64,000 nt of DNA from Alphaproteobacteria bacterium (GCA_016793165.1 JAEULA010000074.1:1-64000), one strand, 5' to 3'; shown: positions 46,193 to 56,688, numbered from the stretch's first letter. The notes: generated from the letters alone by a model not told the origin. Made by a program: numbers and translations.

Positions 46193-47061
46193 GCGGTCGC
46201 CCGGATCCGATCACGCTCGTCGCGGCCGCGGTCGCCGTCGCGCTGGTCCTCGCCTGCGCGGGCGCCCCGCTCGTCGAAGCCTGGCTCGGGGTTGACGCCC
46301 AGGAGACCGATCTGCTCAAGCGCTTTGCGGCCGGGTCGGCGGGCCATCCGCTCGGCAACGACGAGGTCGGCCGCGACCTGCTCACGCGCCTCCTCTACGG
46401 GGGGCGCATCTCGCTGCTGGTCGGCATCGTCTCGGCGTTGATGGCGGCGACGATCGGCAGTCTGCTCGGCATCCTTGCCGGGTATTCGGGCGGCCGGTTC
46501 GATGCCGTGCTGATGCGCCTCACGGACGGCATCATCGCGCTGCCGCTGCTCGCGGTGCTGATCGTGCTCGCGGCGATCGATCTCAAGAAGCTCGGCATCC
46601 CGGACGCATTCGTCGAGTCCCGCTACACGAGCCTCGTCCGCATCGTGCTCATCACCGCCCTGTTCAGCTGGACGACGGTCGCGCGGCTCGCGCGCGCGGC
46701 GACGCTCACGCTCAAGTCGCGCGACTTCGTGCGCGCCGCCGTGGCGATGGGCGCGCCGCCCTGGCGCGTCATGCTGCGCCACGTCCTTCCGAACGCGATG
46801 TCGCCGATCCTGGTGGCGACCGCGCTCGCCGTCGGCGAGGTGATCAAGTTCGAGAGCGTGCTGAGCTTCCTCGGCCTCGGCATCCAGCCGCCCATGCCGA
46901 GTTGGGGCAACATGCTGACGAACGCGCAGGAGATGATCTGGACCGCGCCGCACCTCGCGATCTGGCCGGGCTGCCTGATCCTCGTCGCGGTCGCCTGCTG
47001 CAACCTTCTCGCCGATGCGCTCGCCCGCTGGCTCGATCCCCGGCGCCGGCAGCAGCGCTGA
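46189..47061 (+). CDS. Peptide/nickel-type ABC permease, C-position
   Basis: A 290-residue BPD permease. Landmarks: LGNDEVGRDLLTRLLYGGR after the first periplasmic part, coupling loop AMGAPPWRVMLRHVLPNAM, and LSFLGLGIQPPMPSWGNML. The ATG overlaps the upstream stop by four bases. The next gene (EamA) is on the opposite strand only 7 bp away, so the operon ends here without ATPase genes. It would need NBDs encoded elsewhere, maybe shared with another importer. Confidence 0.93.
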   Translation: MSGRPDPITLVAAAVAVALVLACAGAPLVEAWLGVDAQETDLLKRFAAGSAGHPLGNDEVGRDLLTRLLYGGRISLLVGIVSALMAATIGSLLGILAGYSGGRFDAVLMRLTDGIIALPLLAVLIVLAAIDLKKLGIPDAFVESRYTSLVRIVLITALFSWTTVARLARAATLTLKSRDFVRAAVAMGAPPWRVMLRHVLPNAMSPILVATALAVGEVIKFESVLSFLGLGIQPPMPSWGNMLTNAQEMIWTAPHLAIWPGCLILVAVACCNLLADALARWLDPRRRQQR

Positions 47062-47068
47062 AGCGCGA

Positions 47069-47971
47069 TCAGCGCCGTCCCACCGCCACCACCATCCCCA
47101 GCGACACCAGCGCCACGCCGGCGAGCGTCACCAGTCCCGGCCGCTCGCCCAGGATCGGCCAGGCCGAGACCGTGGCGATCGGCGGCACCAGCGCCACGAA
47201 CAGCGACGCCCGCGCCGGCCCGAGGATCTCGATCGCGCGCATGTACAGGAACGTCGCGAGAAGACCGGTGACGAGGCCCTGGAAAACGGCCTGGCCGAGG
47301 ATCTCGACGGCCGGCGCGGCGAGGAAGCGCGGTCCGACCAGCGACAGGTAGACCGGGATCAGGAGCACGGCGCCGACGAGCGACAGGATCGCGACCGCCG
47401 GCAGCGCCGGCACCTGCCAGATCCGCGAGGCGACGGTGTAGCCCGCCCACAGGACGGCGCTGAGGAAGAACAGCGCCTCGCCGAACCCCAGACGCGCCTC
47501 CGAGGCGGTCAGGCCGTGCAGCACGGTGAGCACGACGCCCGCGGTGGCCAGTGCCGTGCCCGCAATGCGAACCGCCGAGGGCCGCTCGGACAGCAGCAGC
47601 GCGCTGAAGGCGAGCGTCAGCAGCGGCATCATCCCCGACCCGAACACCGCATGGCGACTCGCCGGCGCCATGCCGAGCCCGGTGAGCACGACCAGCATGT
47701 ATGGCGGACCGCCGGTCAGGCTGAGGGCGGCGACCGCGCGCCACGGCACGCCCAGCACGCCGCGGCGGCTGATCGCGCCTCGACGCAGCAGCACGGGCGC
47801 CAGCACGGCCGTGCTCACGAGATAGCGCAGGACGGAAATGTCCCAGGGATCGAGTGCGCCGAGCACGCCGAGGCGCGAGACGACGGCCCAGCTGCCCCAG
47901 AGCAGCGCGGTCGCCAGGCCGGCGGCCACACCGATCGCCCGCATCCGTCGATCCCCGCCGCGCGGCTCCAC
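47069..47971 (-). CDS. EamA-family (DMT) transporter
   Basis: A 300-residue inner-membrane protein with ten predicted helices in two EamA repeats (about 10-140 and 150-295), typical of drug/metabolite exporters such as RhaT/YdcZ/RarD-like families. The start is GTG at 47971, with GGAGG six bases upstream; an ATG at 47944 is a weaker choice. Its substrate may be an amino acid or metabolite, unknown here. It converges with the ATPase-less importer with only 7 bp between stops. Confidence 0.87.
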   Translation of the reverse strand: MEPRGGDRRMRAIGVAAGLATALLWGSWAVVSRLGVLGALDPWDISVLRYLVSTAVLAPVLLRRGAISRRGVLGVPWRAVAALSLTGGPPYMLVVLTGLGMAPASRHAVFGSGMMPLLTLAFSALLLSERPSAVRIAGTALATAGVVLTVLHGLTASEARLGFGEALFFLSAVLWAGYTVASRIWQVPALPAVAILSLVGAVLLIPVYLSLVGPRFLAAPAVEILGQAVFQGLVTGLLATFLYMRAIEILGPARASLFVALVPPIATVSAWPILGERPGLVTLAGVALVSLGMVVAVGRR

Positions 47972-48139
47972 CTGCGTCCTCCGGCCCCGTATCGCCGTCG
48001 GGCAGGATCGCCCGACACGAGCGCGGAGCGACGCTCCCGCGGCGCCGACCTTAGTGCACGACCGCGGGGCGGGCGATCGACAGCGGACGACGCCGGTCCG
48101 CGGCCCTCGGTCGACGGGCCGGCGCGAACCGCGGCCGCG

Positions 48140-48970
48140 TCAGTGCGCCAGGAGGACGGGCACCGTCATCTGCTCCAGGATGGTCTGCGTCGCGCCGCCC
48201 AGCACGCGCTCGCGCAGCCGGCTGTGCCCGTAGCAGCCCATGACGATGAGCTCGGCGCCCAGGTCGGCGGCCCGCGACAGGAGCTCGTTGCCGATGTCGC
48301 CGTCCGGCGCCAGCGTCGTCGCGGTCTCGGCCTTGACGCGATGGCGTGCGAGATGCGTGGCGATGTCCGCGCCGTAGAGCCGCGCGGGGACGCGCTCGGG
48401 CTGCGTCACCGACAGGACGGTCACGCGCTCCGCACGCTGCAGGAGCGGCAGCGCCTCGTTCACGGCGCGGGCCGCCTCGCGGCTGCCGTTCCAGGCGATG
48501 ACGATCGATCGCGGCAACGGCGCGAAGCTGCCGTAGCTGGGAATGCACAGCGCGGCCCTGCCGGACGCCGAGGCGACGGCGTCGGCGAGGACGCCCGCGC
48601 CGGGCGTGCCCAGATCGCGCTCGTGCCGGCCCTGCCCCACGATCGCAAGATCGCAGTAGCGGGCGTGCAGCGGGAGGGCCGTCCCGGCGTCGCCCTCGAC
48701 CTCGCGGAACTCGATCGTGCGGGCATGGCGGCGCGCCAGCGACTCGACCTGTTCGCGCAGGCGGGCGGCGGCCTCCTTGCGGCGCGCCTCGACCTCGGTG
48801 ATCACGGCAGGCGGGATGTCGGCCATCACGAAGGTCGGGATGGTCCCGGAAGCGGGCGCGTAGAGCGCGGTCAGATGGGCGTCGGCGGCGATCGCCATCC
48901 GGACGGCGTACTCGATCCGCGCCGCGGCATCGGGCGCTTCGTCGGCATGAACGAGCAGATCCTTGTACAT
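48140..48970 (-). CDS. Tandem-domain universal stress protein
   Basis: A 276-residue protein of two UspA folds. The first domain starts KDLLVHADEAPDAAARIEYA and has a degenerate nucleotide motif; the second starts RSIVIAWNGSREAARAV and ends with the G-x2-G-x9-G-A type ATP motif in GCYGHSRLRERVLGGATQTI, so the C-terminal half is likely to bind ATP. Such tandem proteins respond to starvation, hypoxia or DNA damage. Start at the ATG 48970 fits the domain; the longer frame (to 49585) overlaps manC. It is divergent from manC across a 169-bp gap. Confidence 0.9.
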   Translation of the reverse strand: MYKDLLVHADEAPDAAARIEYAVRMAIAADAHLTALYAPASGTIPTFVMADIPPAVITEVEARRKEAAARLREQVESLARRHARTIEFREVEGDAGTALPLHARYCDLAIVGQGRHERDLGTPGAGVLADAVASASGRAALCIPSYGSFAPLPRSIVIAWNGSREAARAVNEALPLLQRAERVTVLSVTQPERVPARLYGADIATHLARHRVKAETATTLAPDGDIGNELLSRAADLGAELIVMGCYGHSRLRERVLGGATQTILEQMTVPVLLAH

Positions 48971-49070
48971 CGCGCGGGCTCCCCGGAAACGGCCTTCGAC
49001 GATCCGAGACATGGACCACCGCGCGACGTCATGCAAGCGCGCGGCGGCGACCAAACGTCGCGGCCATCGA

Positions 49071-49099
49071 TTGGCGGCGCGGGCGAATTGCGCTACTAG
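49071..49099 (+). promoter_or_regulatory. Candidate manC promoter
   Basis: TTGGCG (49071-49076) and TACTAG (49094-49099) are spaced by 17 bp, 41 bases before the manC ATG at 49140. The -35 matches 4 of 6 bases and the -10 only 3 of 6, but the spacing is ideal and the CTAGG core recurs upstream of other leader genes. Confidence 0.35.
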
Positions 49100-49139
49100 G
49101 CCGCTGCGTGCGCGACCGGCGCGCGATGAGGAGCAGACG

Positions 49140-50567
49140 ATGGCGATGCGGCCGACGATCCACCCGGTGATCCTTTCCGGCGGCGCGGGGACGCGCCTGT
49201 GGCCGCTGTCGCGCGAGCAGTATCCCAAGCAGCTGCTGGCCCTCGCCTCCGAGCGCTCGATGATCCAGGACACGATCGTCCGGGTCCAGGCGCCGGGCTT
49301 CGCCGCGCCGCTGATCGTGTGCAACAACGACCACCGCTTCATCATCGCCGAGCAGCTGCGCGAGCTGGGCATCGCGCCCGCCGCGATCGTCCTGGAGCCC
49401 GTCGCCCGCAACACCGCCGCGGCGGTCGCCGCGGCGGCCGCCTTCATCGCCGCAAGCGACCCCGACGGGCTGATCATGGTGCTGCCCTCCGACCATGTGA
49501 TCATGGACCGCGACGCGTTCCTCGCCGCGGCGGCGCTCGCCGCGGCGGCGGCCGCGGCCGGCCGCCTCGTCACCTTCGGCATCACGCCGACCTCGCCCGA
49601 GACCGGGTACGGCTATATCCGCCAGGGTGCGGCGCTCGACGGCCATCCCGGCGCCTTCGCCGTCGAGCGCTTCGTCGAGAAGCCGAACCTCGAGACCGCG
49701 AGCGGCTATCTCGCCGCGGGCGGCTGGTCGTGGAACAGCGGCATGTTCATGTTCCCGATCGCCGGGTTCCGCACCGAGCTCGCCCGCCATGCCGCCGGTG
49801 TCGCCGCGGCCGCCGACGCCGCGGTGGCGAAGGCGACCCGCGATCTCGATTTCGTCCGGCTCGATGCCGACGCCTTCGCGGCGGCGCCGTCGATCTCCAT
49901 CGACTATGCCGTGATGGAGAAGACCGACCGGGCCGCGGTGGTGCCGGCCCGCCTCGGCTGGTCCGACGTCGGCGCCTGGTCGGCGTTGTGGGACATCGGC
50001 AAGCGGGACGAGTCCGGCAACGTCGTCCTCGGCGACGTCGTCGCGGAGCGCACCCGCAACTCCTATCTGCGTGCCGAGAGCCGGCTGCTGACGACGATCG
50101 GCGTCGACGACCTCGTCGTCGTCGCGCTCAAGGACGCGGTGCTCGTCGCCGCGCGCGACGAGGTCCAGAACGTCAAGACCATCGTCGACCGACTGAAGAA
50201 GGCGGGCCGCAGCGAGGCGACCGCCCAGCCGCGCGTGTACCGCCCGTGGGGCAGCTACGAGACGATCGACCTCGGCCGGCGATTCCAGGTGAAGCGCATC
50301 ATCGTCAACCCGGGCCAGCGCATCTCGCTGCAGAAGCACGCGCAGCGCGCCGAGCATTGGGTGGTCGTGCAGGGCGTCGCGCGCGTCACGCGCGACGAGG
50401 ACATCCTGACCCTGCGCGAGAACATGTCGACCTACATCCCGGTCGGCTGCGTCCACCGGCTCGAGAATCCGGGCAGCGAGCCGCTGCACCTGATCGAAGT
50501 GCAGTCCGGCGGCTATCTCGGCGAGGACGACATCGTCCGCATCGAGGACAGCTACGGCCGGAAATGA
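49140..50567 (+). CDS. manC: Bifunctional mannose-1-phosphate guanylyltransferase / mannose-6-phosphate isomerase
   Basis: A 475-residue enzyme with two activities: type II phosphomannose isomerase (fructose-6-P to mannose-6-P) and GDP-mannose synthesis. The nucleotidyltransferase signature GGAGTRLWPLSREQYPKQ is at 14-31, PSDHVI near 119 and VEKP near 182; the C-terminal cupin (about 360-470) has the RPWGSYETID and NPGQRISLQKHAQRAEHW metal-binding parts. Full length for the family. GAGGAG six bases upstream supports the ATG at 49140. It supplies GDP-mannose for exopolysaccharide or LPS, and may serve the glycan operon at 1641-4925 in trans. Confidence 0.95.
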   Translation: MAMRPTIHPVILSGGAGTRLWPLSREQYPKQLLALASERSMIQDTIVRVQAPGFAAPLIVCNNDHRFIIAEQLRELGIAPAAIVLEPVARNTAAAVAAAAAFIAASDPDGLIMVLPSDHVIMDRDAFLAAAALAAAAAAAGRLVTFGITPTSPETGYGYIRQGAALDGHPGAFAVERFVEKPNLETASGYLAAGGWSWNSGMFMFPIAGFRTELARHAAGVAAAADAAVAKATRDLDFVRLDADAFAAAPSISIDYAVMEKTDRAAVVPARLGWSDVGAWSALWDIGKRDESGNVVLGDVVAERTRNSYLRAESRLLTTIGVDDLVVVALKDAVLVAARDEVQNVKTIVDRLKKAGRSEATAQPRVYRPWGSYETIDLGRRFQVKRIIVNPGQRISLQKHAQRAEHWVVVQGVARVTRDEDILTLRENMSTYIPVGCVHRLENPGSEPLHLIEVQSGGYLGEDDIVRIEDSYGRK

Positions 50568-50585
50568 GGCCCGCGATGCGCCGGG

Positions 50586-51032
50586 TCAGCTGACGAAGAG
50601 CGTCACGAGGATCGCGAGGGACAGCGCCGGAGACGAGCCGCTCATCCAGCGCAGCGGCGACAGCTCGCCATCGCCGCGCGCGAACCCGGTCCGCACCTCC
50701 ATGCGCAGGTCGGAGCGGCATTGAACGAGCTTCGCGGTGCGATCGGTCGGCACGCCCGAGATCTCCGCCGAAAGGTCTGTTCGTGCGGCGGCGATCTCCG
50801 CCGATAGGTCCGTAAGCACCGCGGCGATCTCCGCCCGCGGGTCGGCGCGGGTCGCGTCGAGCCAGGCGTTCAGGTCGCTCGTCGTGACGCGCTCCGTGTC
50901 GATGAAGTCGACCATGGCCTCGACCTGCTTGCGGTCGAACCCGGCGTCCTCGAGCTTGAGAATTCCCTTTCCCATCGCCACGAGCGCAGGGGAGGCCGAC
51001 GCCATGTGCCACGGCGCGCTCGCGCTGACCAT
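50586..51032 (-). CDS. CCDC90/DUF1640-like coiled-coil protein with C-terminal TM helix
   Basis: A 148-residue protein. The front part contains KLEDAGFDRKQVEAMVDFID, which resembles the CCDC90/DUF1640 family, followed by a short coiled coil with three near-repeats of eleven residues (AEIAAVLTDLS, AEIAAARTDLS, AEISGVPTDRT) at about 68-100. The C-terminus (about 130-147, ALSLAILVTLFV) would be a membrane anchor, as in the eukaryotic relatives. GGGA lies four bases upstream of the ATG at 51032; a later ATG (about residue 20) is also possible. It converges with manC and shares strand with the importer-3 operon upstream, ending 36 bp after it. Its function is unknown in bacteria. Confidence 0.6.
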   Translation of the reverse strand: MVSASAPWHMASASPALVAMGKGILKLEDAGFDRKQVEAMVDFIDTERVTTSDLNAWLDATRADPRAEIAAVLTDLSAEIAAARTDLSAEISGVPTDRTAKLVQCRSDLRMEVRTGFARGDGELSPLRWMSGSSPALSLAILVTLFVS

Positions 51033-51068
51033 CTCGTCCCGGGGCGCAAGCCCCGGCGACGGGCGTCG

Positions 51069-52093
<1,025 letters not shown>

Positions 52094-52097
<4 letters not shown>

Positions 52098-53089
52098 CGC
52101 GAGCCTCCCGCCGCCGCTGGCGTCTTGTCGTAGAGCCAGCACGCGACCCGGGTCCGTTCCACCGCGATGGGCTCGGGCCGCTCCACGCGGCAGCGATCGA
52201 ACACCCGGGTGCAGCGCGGATTGAAGGCGCAGCCCTTGGGGATCGCGTTGAGACGCGGCATCGAGCCGTCGATCTGCGCGAGCCGCGCGTCGGTGTGCCC
52301 GATCTTCGGGATCGAGCCCATCAGGCCGGAGGTATAGGGATGCTTGGCGTTCTTGATCACCTCGCGCACCGGCCCGATCTCGGCGATCCGCCCCGCATAC
52401 ATCACCGCCACGCGATCGGCCGTCTCGGCGATGACGCCCATGTCGTGCGTGACCAGCATCACCGCCGCGCCGTGCTCGCGGCACAGCCGCTTGATCAGCG
52501 TGATGATCTGGGCCTGGATCGACACGTCGAGCGCCGTCGTCGGCTCGTCGGCGATGATCAGCCGCGGCCCCGCCGCCAGCGCGAGGGCGATGACGACGCG
52601 CTGGCGCATGCCGCCCGAGAACTGGTGCGGATAGGCGTCGATGCGGCGCTCGGCCGCCGGGATGCCGACCTCGTTGAGCAGCGCCACGGCGCGCGCGCGC
52701 GCCTCGGCCGCGCTCATGTCGAGATGGGTGAGGATCGTCTCGGTCAGCTGGTCGCCGATCGTGTACAGCGGATTCAGCGAGGTCAGCGGGTCCTGGAAGA
52801 TTGCCCCGATCTCCTTGCCGCGGACCTTGCGCATCTCGTCGTAGGGCAGGTTGTCGATCCGCCGGCCGTCGAGCAGCACCTCGCCCCCGGCGATGCGGCC
52901 CGGCGGCTCGAGCAGGCCGATCACCGCCGAGCCCGTCATCGACTTGCCGGCGCCGGACTCGCCGACGACGCCGAGAACCTCGCCCGGCGCGATCTCGAAC
53001 GAGATGTCGTCGACGGCGACGAGCGTTCCCCGCCGCGTCGGGAACTCGACGCGCAGGTTCTTCACTTCGAGGACGGGTCGTTGGGTCAT
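52094..53089 (-). CDS. Peptide ABC importer ATPase, DppD/OppD type (importer 3)
   Basis: A 331-residue ATPase. Walker A GESGAGKSM, Q-loop IFQDPLTSLNP, signature SGGMRQRVVIALA, Walker B LIIADEPTTALD and H-loop THDMGVI. The HPY tail with KGCAFNPRC...C...C is complete. Its ATG at 53089 shares one base with the permease stop (TGATG), the same junction as in importer 1. Importers 1 and 3 therefore share architecture, while importer 2 differs. Confidence 0.95.
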
Positions 53090-54012
53090 CACCGGAGCTT
53101 CGGATTGAGGGCGTCGCGGAGCCAGTCGCCGAGCAGGTTGACGGCGAGCACGAGGATGATGAGCGCGGCGCCGGGGAAGATCGTGATCCACCACTCGCCG
53201 GAGAACAGGAAGTCGTTGCCGATCCGGATCAGCGTCCCGAGCGACGGCTGCGTCGGCGGGACGCCGACGCCGAGGAAGGACAGCGTCGCCTCGGCCAGGA
53301 TCGCGAAGCCCAGGCTCAGCGTCGCGATGACCAGCACCGGTCCGAGCACGTTGGGCAGCACGTGCCGGATCATGATCGCGACGGGATGAAGGCCGATCAC
53401 CCGCGCCGCCTGGACGTACTCCTTGTTCTTCTCCACCAGCGTCGAGCCGCGCACGGTGCGCGCGAACTGCGGCCAGTTGGCGATCCCGATCGCGAAGATC
53501 ACGACGTACAGCGCGATCTCGGAGTGGAGGTCGCGCGGCAGCGCGGCGCGCGCCACGCCGTCGATCAGCAGCGCGATGAGGATCGCCGGAAAGGTGAGCT
53601 GGACGTCGGCGATGCGCATGATGACCGACTCCACGACGCCGCCGACATAGCCGCTGACCAGGCCGAGCGCGATGCCGACGGTGGTGGCGAAGGCGACGGC
53701 GCAGAATCCCACCAGCAGCGACACGCGCGCGCCGAAGATGATCGTCGAGAGCACGTCGCGCCCCTGGTCGTCGGTTCCGAGCAGGAAGCGCGGGTCGCCC
53801 TCGGCCATCCAGCGCGGCGGCGAGAAGGCGTCGTTGAGGTCGAGGGATTTCAGGTCGAAGGGATTGTGCGGCGCGACCCAGGGCGCGAACAGCGCGGCGC
53901 CGACGAAGAGCACGGTGATGACGGCGGAGACGACGACCACCGGGTTGCGCTTGAACGAATGGAAGACGTCGCTGTCGAGGACGCGATGGAGGGTGCCGGC
54001 GGCCCGGGTCAT
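53089..54012 (-). CDS. Peptide ABC importer permease, DppC type (importer 3)
   Basis: A 307-residue BPD permease. OppC_N helix at about 25-46 (VVVVSAVITVLFVGAALFA); landmark LGTDDQGRDVLSTIIFGAR; coupling loop RVIGLHPVAIMIRHVLPNVL; LSFLGVGVPPTQPSLGTL. The loop between helices 3 and 4 is longer than in the paralogues (LIDGVARAALPRDLHSEIA). The ATG at 54012 lies 5 bp after the DppB-type stop. Confidence 0.94.
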   Translation of the reverse strand: MTRAAGTLHRVLDSDVFHSFKRNPVVVVSAVITVLFVGAALFAPWVAPHNPFDLKSLDLNDAFSPPRWMAEGDPRFLLGTDDQGRDVLSTIIFGARVSLLVGFCAVAFATTVGIALGLVSGYVGGVVESVIMRIADVQLTFPAILIALLIDGVARAALPRDLHSEIALYVVIFAIGIANWPQFARTVRGSTLVEKNKEYVQAARVIGLHPVAIMIRHVLPNVLGPVLVIATLSLGFAILAEATLSFLGVGVPPTQPSLGTLIRIGNDFLFSGEWWITIFPGAALIILVLAVNLLGDWLRDALNPKLR

Positions 54013-54017
54013 GGTGC

Positions 54018-55004
54018 TCAATGCCCCGCGACGGCCGTGCGGTCGATCCGCAGCCGCGGATCGACGACGTAGTAGAGGAGATCGACGACGAGGTTGATCA
54101 GCACGAAGAACAGCCCGACCAGGTTGAGATAGGCGGCCATCACCGGGATGTCGGCGTTCTGCACGGACTGGATGAAGAGCAGCCCCATGCCCGGCCACTG
54201 GAAGACGGTCTCGGTGACGATCGCGAAGGCGATGATGCCGCCGATCTGCAGCCCGGTGATCGTGATCACCGGCACCAGCGTGTTCTTGAGCGCGTGGCCG
54301 AAATTGACCGCGCGGTTGTGCAGCCCGCGGGCGCGGGCGAACTTGATGTAGTCGGTGCGCAGCACCTCGAGCATCTCCGAGCGCACGAGGCGCATGATCA
54401 GCGTGAGCTGGAACAGCGAGAGCGTGACCGCCGGCAGCACCAGCGCCCTGATCCCGCTGAAGGTCAGGAATCCCGTCGTCCAATTGCCGAGGCGCACGAC
54501 GTCGCCGCGACCGAAGCTCGGCAGCCAACCGAGCAGGACCGCGAAGACCAGGATCAGCAGGATGCCGATGAGGAAGGTCGGCAGCGAAACGCCGATCAGC
54601 GAGATCGTGAGCAGAAACCGGCTCAGCCAGGAGTCGCGGCGCAGACCGGTGTAGACGCCCATCGGCACGCCGACCGTCAACGCCAGCACGGCGGCGGCGA
54701 GGCTGAGCTCGAGCGTCGCCGGCAGCCGCTCGAGGATCAGCTGCGCGACCGGCCGCGCCAGCCGGTAGGAGATCCCGAACTCTCCCGACACCGCGCTGAC
54801 GACGTAGTTGAAGAACTGGACGACGAAAGGCTTGTCGAGCCCGAGCTCGCGCACCAGCGCCTCGTACTGCTCCTGGGTGTAGTCCTGGCCGAGCATGATC
54901 AGCACGGGATCGCCCACGAACTTGAACAGCGCGAAGGCGATGAAGGCGACCGCCAGCATGACGAGGATCGACTGCAGCAGGCGGCGGATGACGAAGGCTG
55001 TCAT
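54018..55004 (-). CDS. Peptide ABC importer permease, DppB type (importer 3)
   Basis: A 328-residue permease with six helices and the first at about 9-28. Coupling helix: RARGLHNRAVNFGHALKNTL; last-loop landmark FQWPGMGLLFIQSV; C-terminal helix INLVVDLLYYVVDPRLR. It follows the binding-protein gene across a hairpin (55044-55086) in an 85-bp gap, while the next permease is only 5 bp on. Confidence 0.94.
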   Translation of the reverse strand: MTAFVIRRLLQSILVMLAVAFIAFALFKFVGDPVLIMLGQDYTQEQYEALVRELGLDKPFVVQFFNYVVSAVSGEFGISYRLARPVAQLILERLPATLELSLAAAVLALTVGVPMGVYTGLRRDSWLSRFLLTISLIGVSLPTFLIGILLILVFAVLLGWLPSFGRGDVVRLGNWTTGFLTFSGIRALVLPAVTLSLFQLTLIMRLVRSEMLEVLRTDYIKFARARGLHNRAVNFGHALKNTLVPVITITGLQIGGIIAFAIVTETVFQWPGMGLLFIQSVQNADIPVMAAYLNLVGLFFVLINLVVDLLYYVVDPRLRIDRTAVAGH

Positions 55005-55043
55005 GCGGGAGCGGCGGTCCGGGATTGCGAGATGGAACGAAGA

Positions 55044-55086
55044 CCGGGCGGGGCGGCGGGCGCGACGCGCCCCCGCCCCGGCCCGG
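55044..55086 (-). terminator. GC-rich intercistronic hairpin after binding-protein gene 3
   Basis: Between the binding-protein and first permease genes of importer 3, nearly 20 bp can pair with two single-base bulges around a five-base loop (CGACG). The position matches the hairpins at 19624-19659 and 25043-25074. It has no U-tract, so processing or partial termination is more likely than a full stop. Confidence 0.6.
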
Positions 55087-55089
55087 GGC

Positions 55090-56688
55090 TCAGTCGACCT
55101 TGACCCACTTCACCTCGAGCTGGTTGTTCGCCATGTGCACGGTGCCGACGCTGGCGCGCATCGCCCAGGGGATCATCTGGTGGTGGACCGGGATGTGCGG
55201 GACGTCGTCGCGGTAGATCCTGAGCGCCTGCTGGATCGCCGCGTTGCGCTTCGCCGGATCGAGCTCCGTCTTCATCACGTTGATCAGGCGGTCCATCTCG
55301 CCCAGCGAGTAGCGGCCGTAGTTCCAGATGCCGTTGCCCGGTTGGCCGTCGCGCGACTGCAGCAGCGACTGGAACGTGTACAGCGCGTCGTAGGTGGGCA
55401 CGCCCCAGCCGAGCAGGTAGAACGACGTGTCGTCCTTCTGGATCTTCGGAAAGAACGTCGCCAGGGGCATGGCGTTGAGCTTCACGTTGACGCCCACGCG
55501 CGCCCACATCGCCGCCGCCGCCTGGCAGATCTGCTCGTCGTTGATGTAGCGGTTGTTCGGGCAGTCGAGGGTGATCTCGAAGCCGCCGGGATACCCGGCC
55601 TCGGCCAGCAGCTGACGCGCGCGATCGGGGTTGAACGGCAGGCGGACGTCCTCGGCCTTGGCATAGCCGTTGACCTGAGGCGGGAACAGCGTGCCGGTCG
55701 GGATCGACTGCCCGCGCATCACCCGCGCCTTGATCGCCTCGATGTCGACCGCATGATACATCGCGCGGCGCACGCGCACGTCCTTGAGCGGGTTGCGGCC
55801 CTTCACGTTCGAGTACAGCAGCTCGTCGCGGTGGACGTCGAAGATGAAGAAGATCGTGCGCACCTCGGGCCCCTCGAGCACGCGCATCTGCTGGTTCTGC
55901 TTCAGGCGGGCGAGGTCCTGGAGCGGCGGGTCGAGCACGAAGTCGACTTCGCCCGAGAGCAGCGCCGCGACGCGCGTCGCATCCGACGACACGGGACGGA
56001 AGGTGATCTCGCTGACCGTGCCGTTGTTGAGGGCCTTGTCGGCCCAGCCCCACCAGGCGTCGTTGCGCGCCATCGTCGTGCGCACGTCCGCCTCGCGTCC
56101 GGTCAGGCGGTAGGCGCCGGTGCCGTTGGTGTTGCGGACGGTGAACATCTCCTCCTTGTCGCGGGTGTTTTGCGGCCGCACGGCGTTGTTCTTCTCGGAC
56201 CACTCCTTGTCCATCATGAACACGGAGGTGAGCTTGTCCGGAAGGATCGGGTCCGGGATCTTGGTGACGATGTCGACGGTATGGTCGTCGACGCGCACCG
56301 CCTCCGCGACGGTGTCGACATAGATGCCGTAGTTGGACGTCGGAGCGAGGGCGCGCTTGATCGAGAACACGACGTCGTCGGCGGTGAAGTCCGACCCGTC
56401 GTGGAACTTCACCCCCCGCCGCAGCTCGAACCGCCAGCGCTTCGGGTCGACCGACTTCCAGGACGTGGCGAGGCCCGGGATCTTCTCCAGCTTCTTGCCG
56501 CGCAGGATCAGCGGCTCGTAGATCTGCCGCAGCAGCAGGGTCACCTGGCCGGCGTTCTGCGAATGCGGATCCATGGTGTTCGCGTCGCCGGACACGGCGA
56601 AGCGGAACGGCTTGGCTTCGGTCGGCACCGGCATCGCCGCGAGCGCGGCGATTGCGAGGGCGGCACCGACGGCGCGCAGTCTGAGCAT
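55090..56688 (-). CDS. Peptide/nickel-type ABC substrate-binding protein (importer 3)
   Basis: A 532-residue SBP_bac_5 protein. Signal peptide at about 1-25 (LRAVGAALAIAALAAMPVPTEA); mature start KPFRFAVSGDANTMDPHSQN. Landmarks: RWRFELRRGVKFHDGSDFTA, GTGAYRLTGREADV, VRRAMYHAVDIEAIKARV and HIPVHHQMIPWAM. GAGGAGG six bases upstream fixes the ATG at 56688. It heads a B-C-D-F operon and is divergent from the class III aminotransferase at 56879, so amines or amino-acid derivatives may be the shared theme, by context only. Confidence 0.94.
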   Translation of the reverse strand: MLRLRAVGAALAIAALAAMPVPTEAKPFRFAVSGDANTMDPHSQNAGQVTLLLRQIYEPLILRGKKLEKIPGLATSWKSVDPKRWRFELRRGVKFHDGSDFTADDVVFSIKRALAPTSNYGIYVDTVAEAVRVDDHTVDIVTKIPDPILPDKLTSVFMMDKEWSEKNNAVRPQNTRDKEEMFTVRNTNGTGAYRLTGREADVRTTMARNDAWWGWADKALNNGTVSEITFRPVSSDATRVAALLSGEVDFVLDPPLQDLARLKQNQQMRVLEGPEVRTIFFIFDVHRDELLYSNVKGRNPLKDVRVRRAMYHAVDIEAIKARVMRGQSIPTGTLFPPQVNGYAKAEDVRLPFNPDRARQLLAEAGYPGGFEITLDCPNNRYINDEQICQAAAAMWARVGVNVKLNAMPLATFFPKIQKDDTSFYLLGWGVPTYDALYTFQSLLQSRDGQPGNGIWNYGRYSLGEMDRLINVMKTELDPAKRNAAIQQALRIYRDDVPHIPVHHQMIPWAMRASVGTVHMANNQLEVKWVKVD

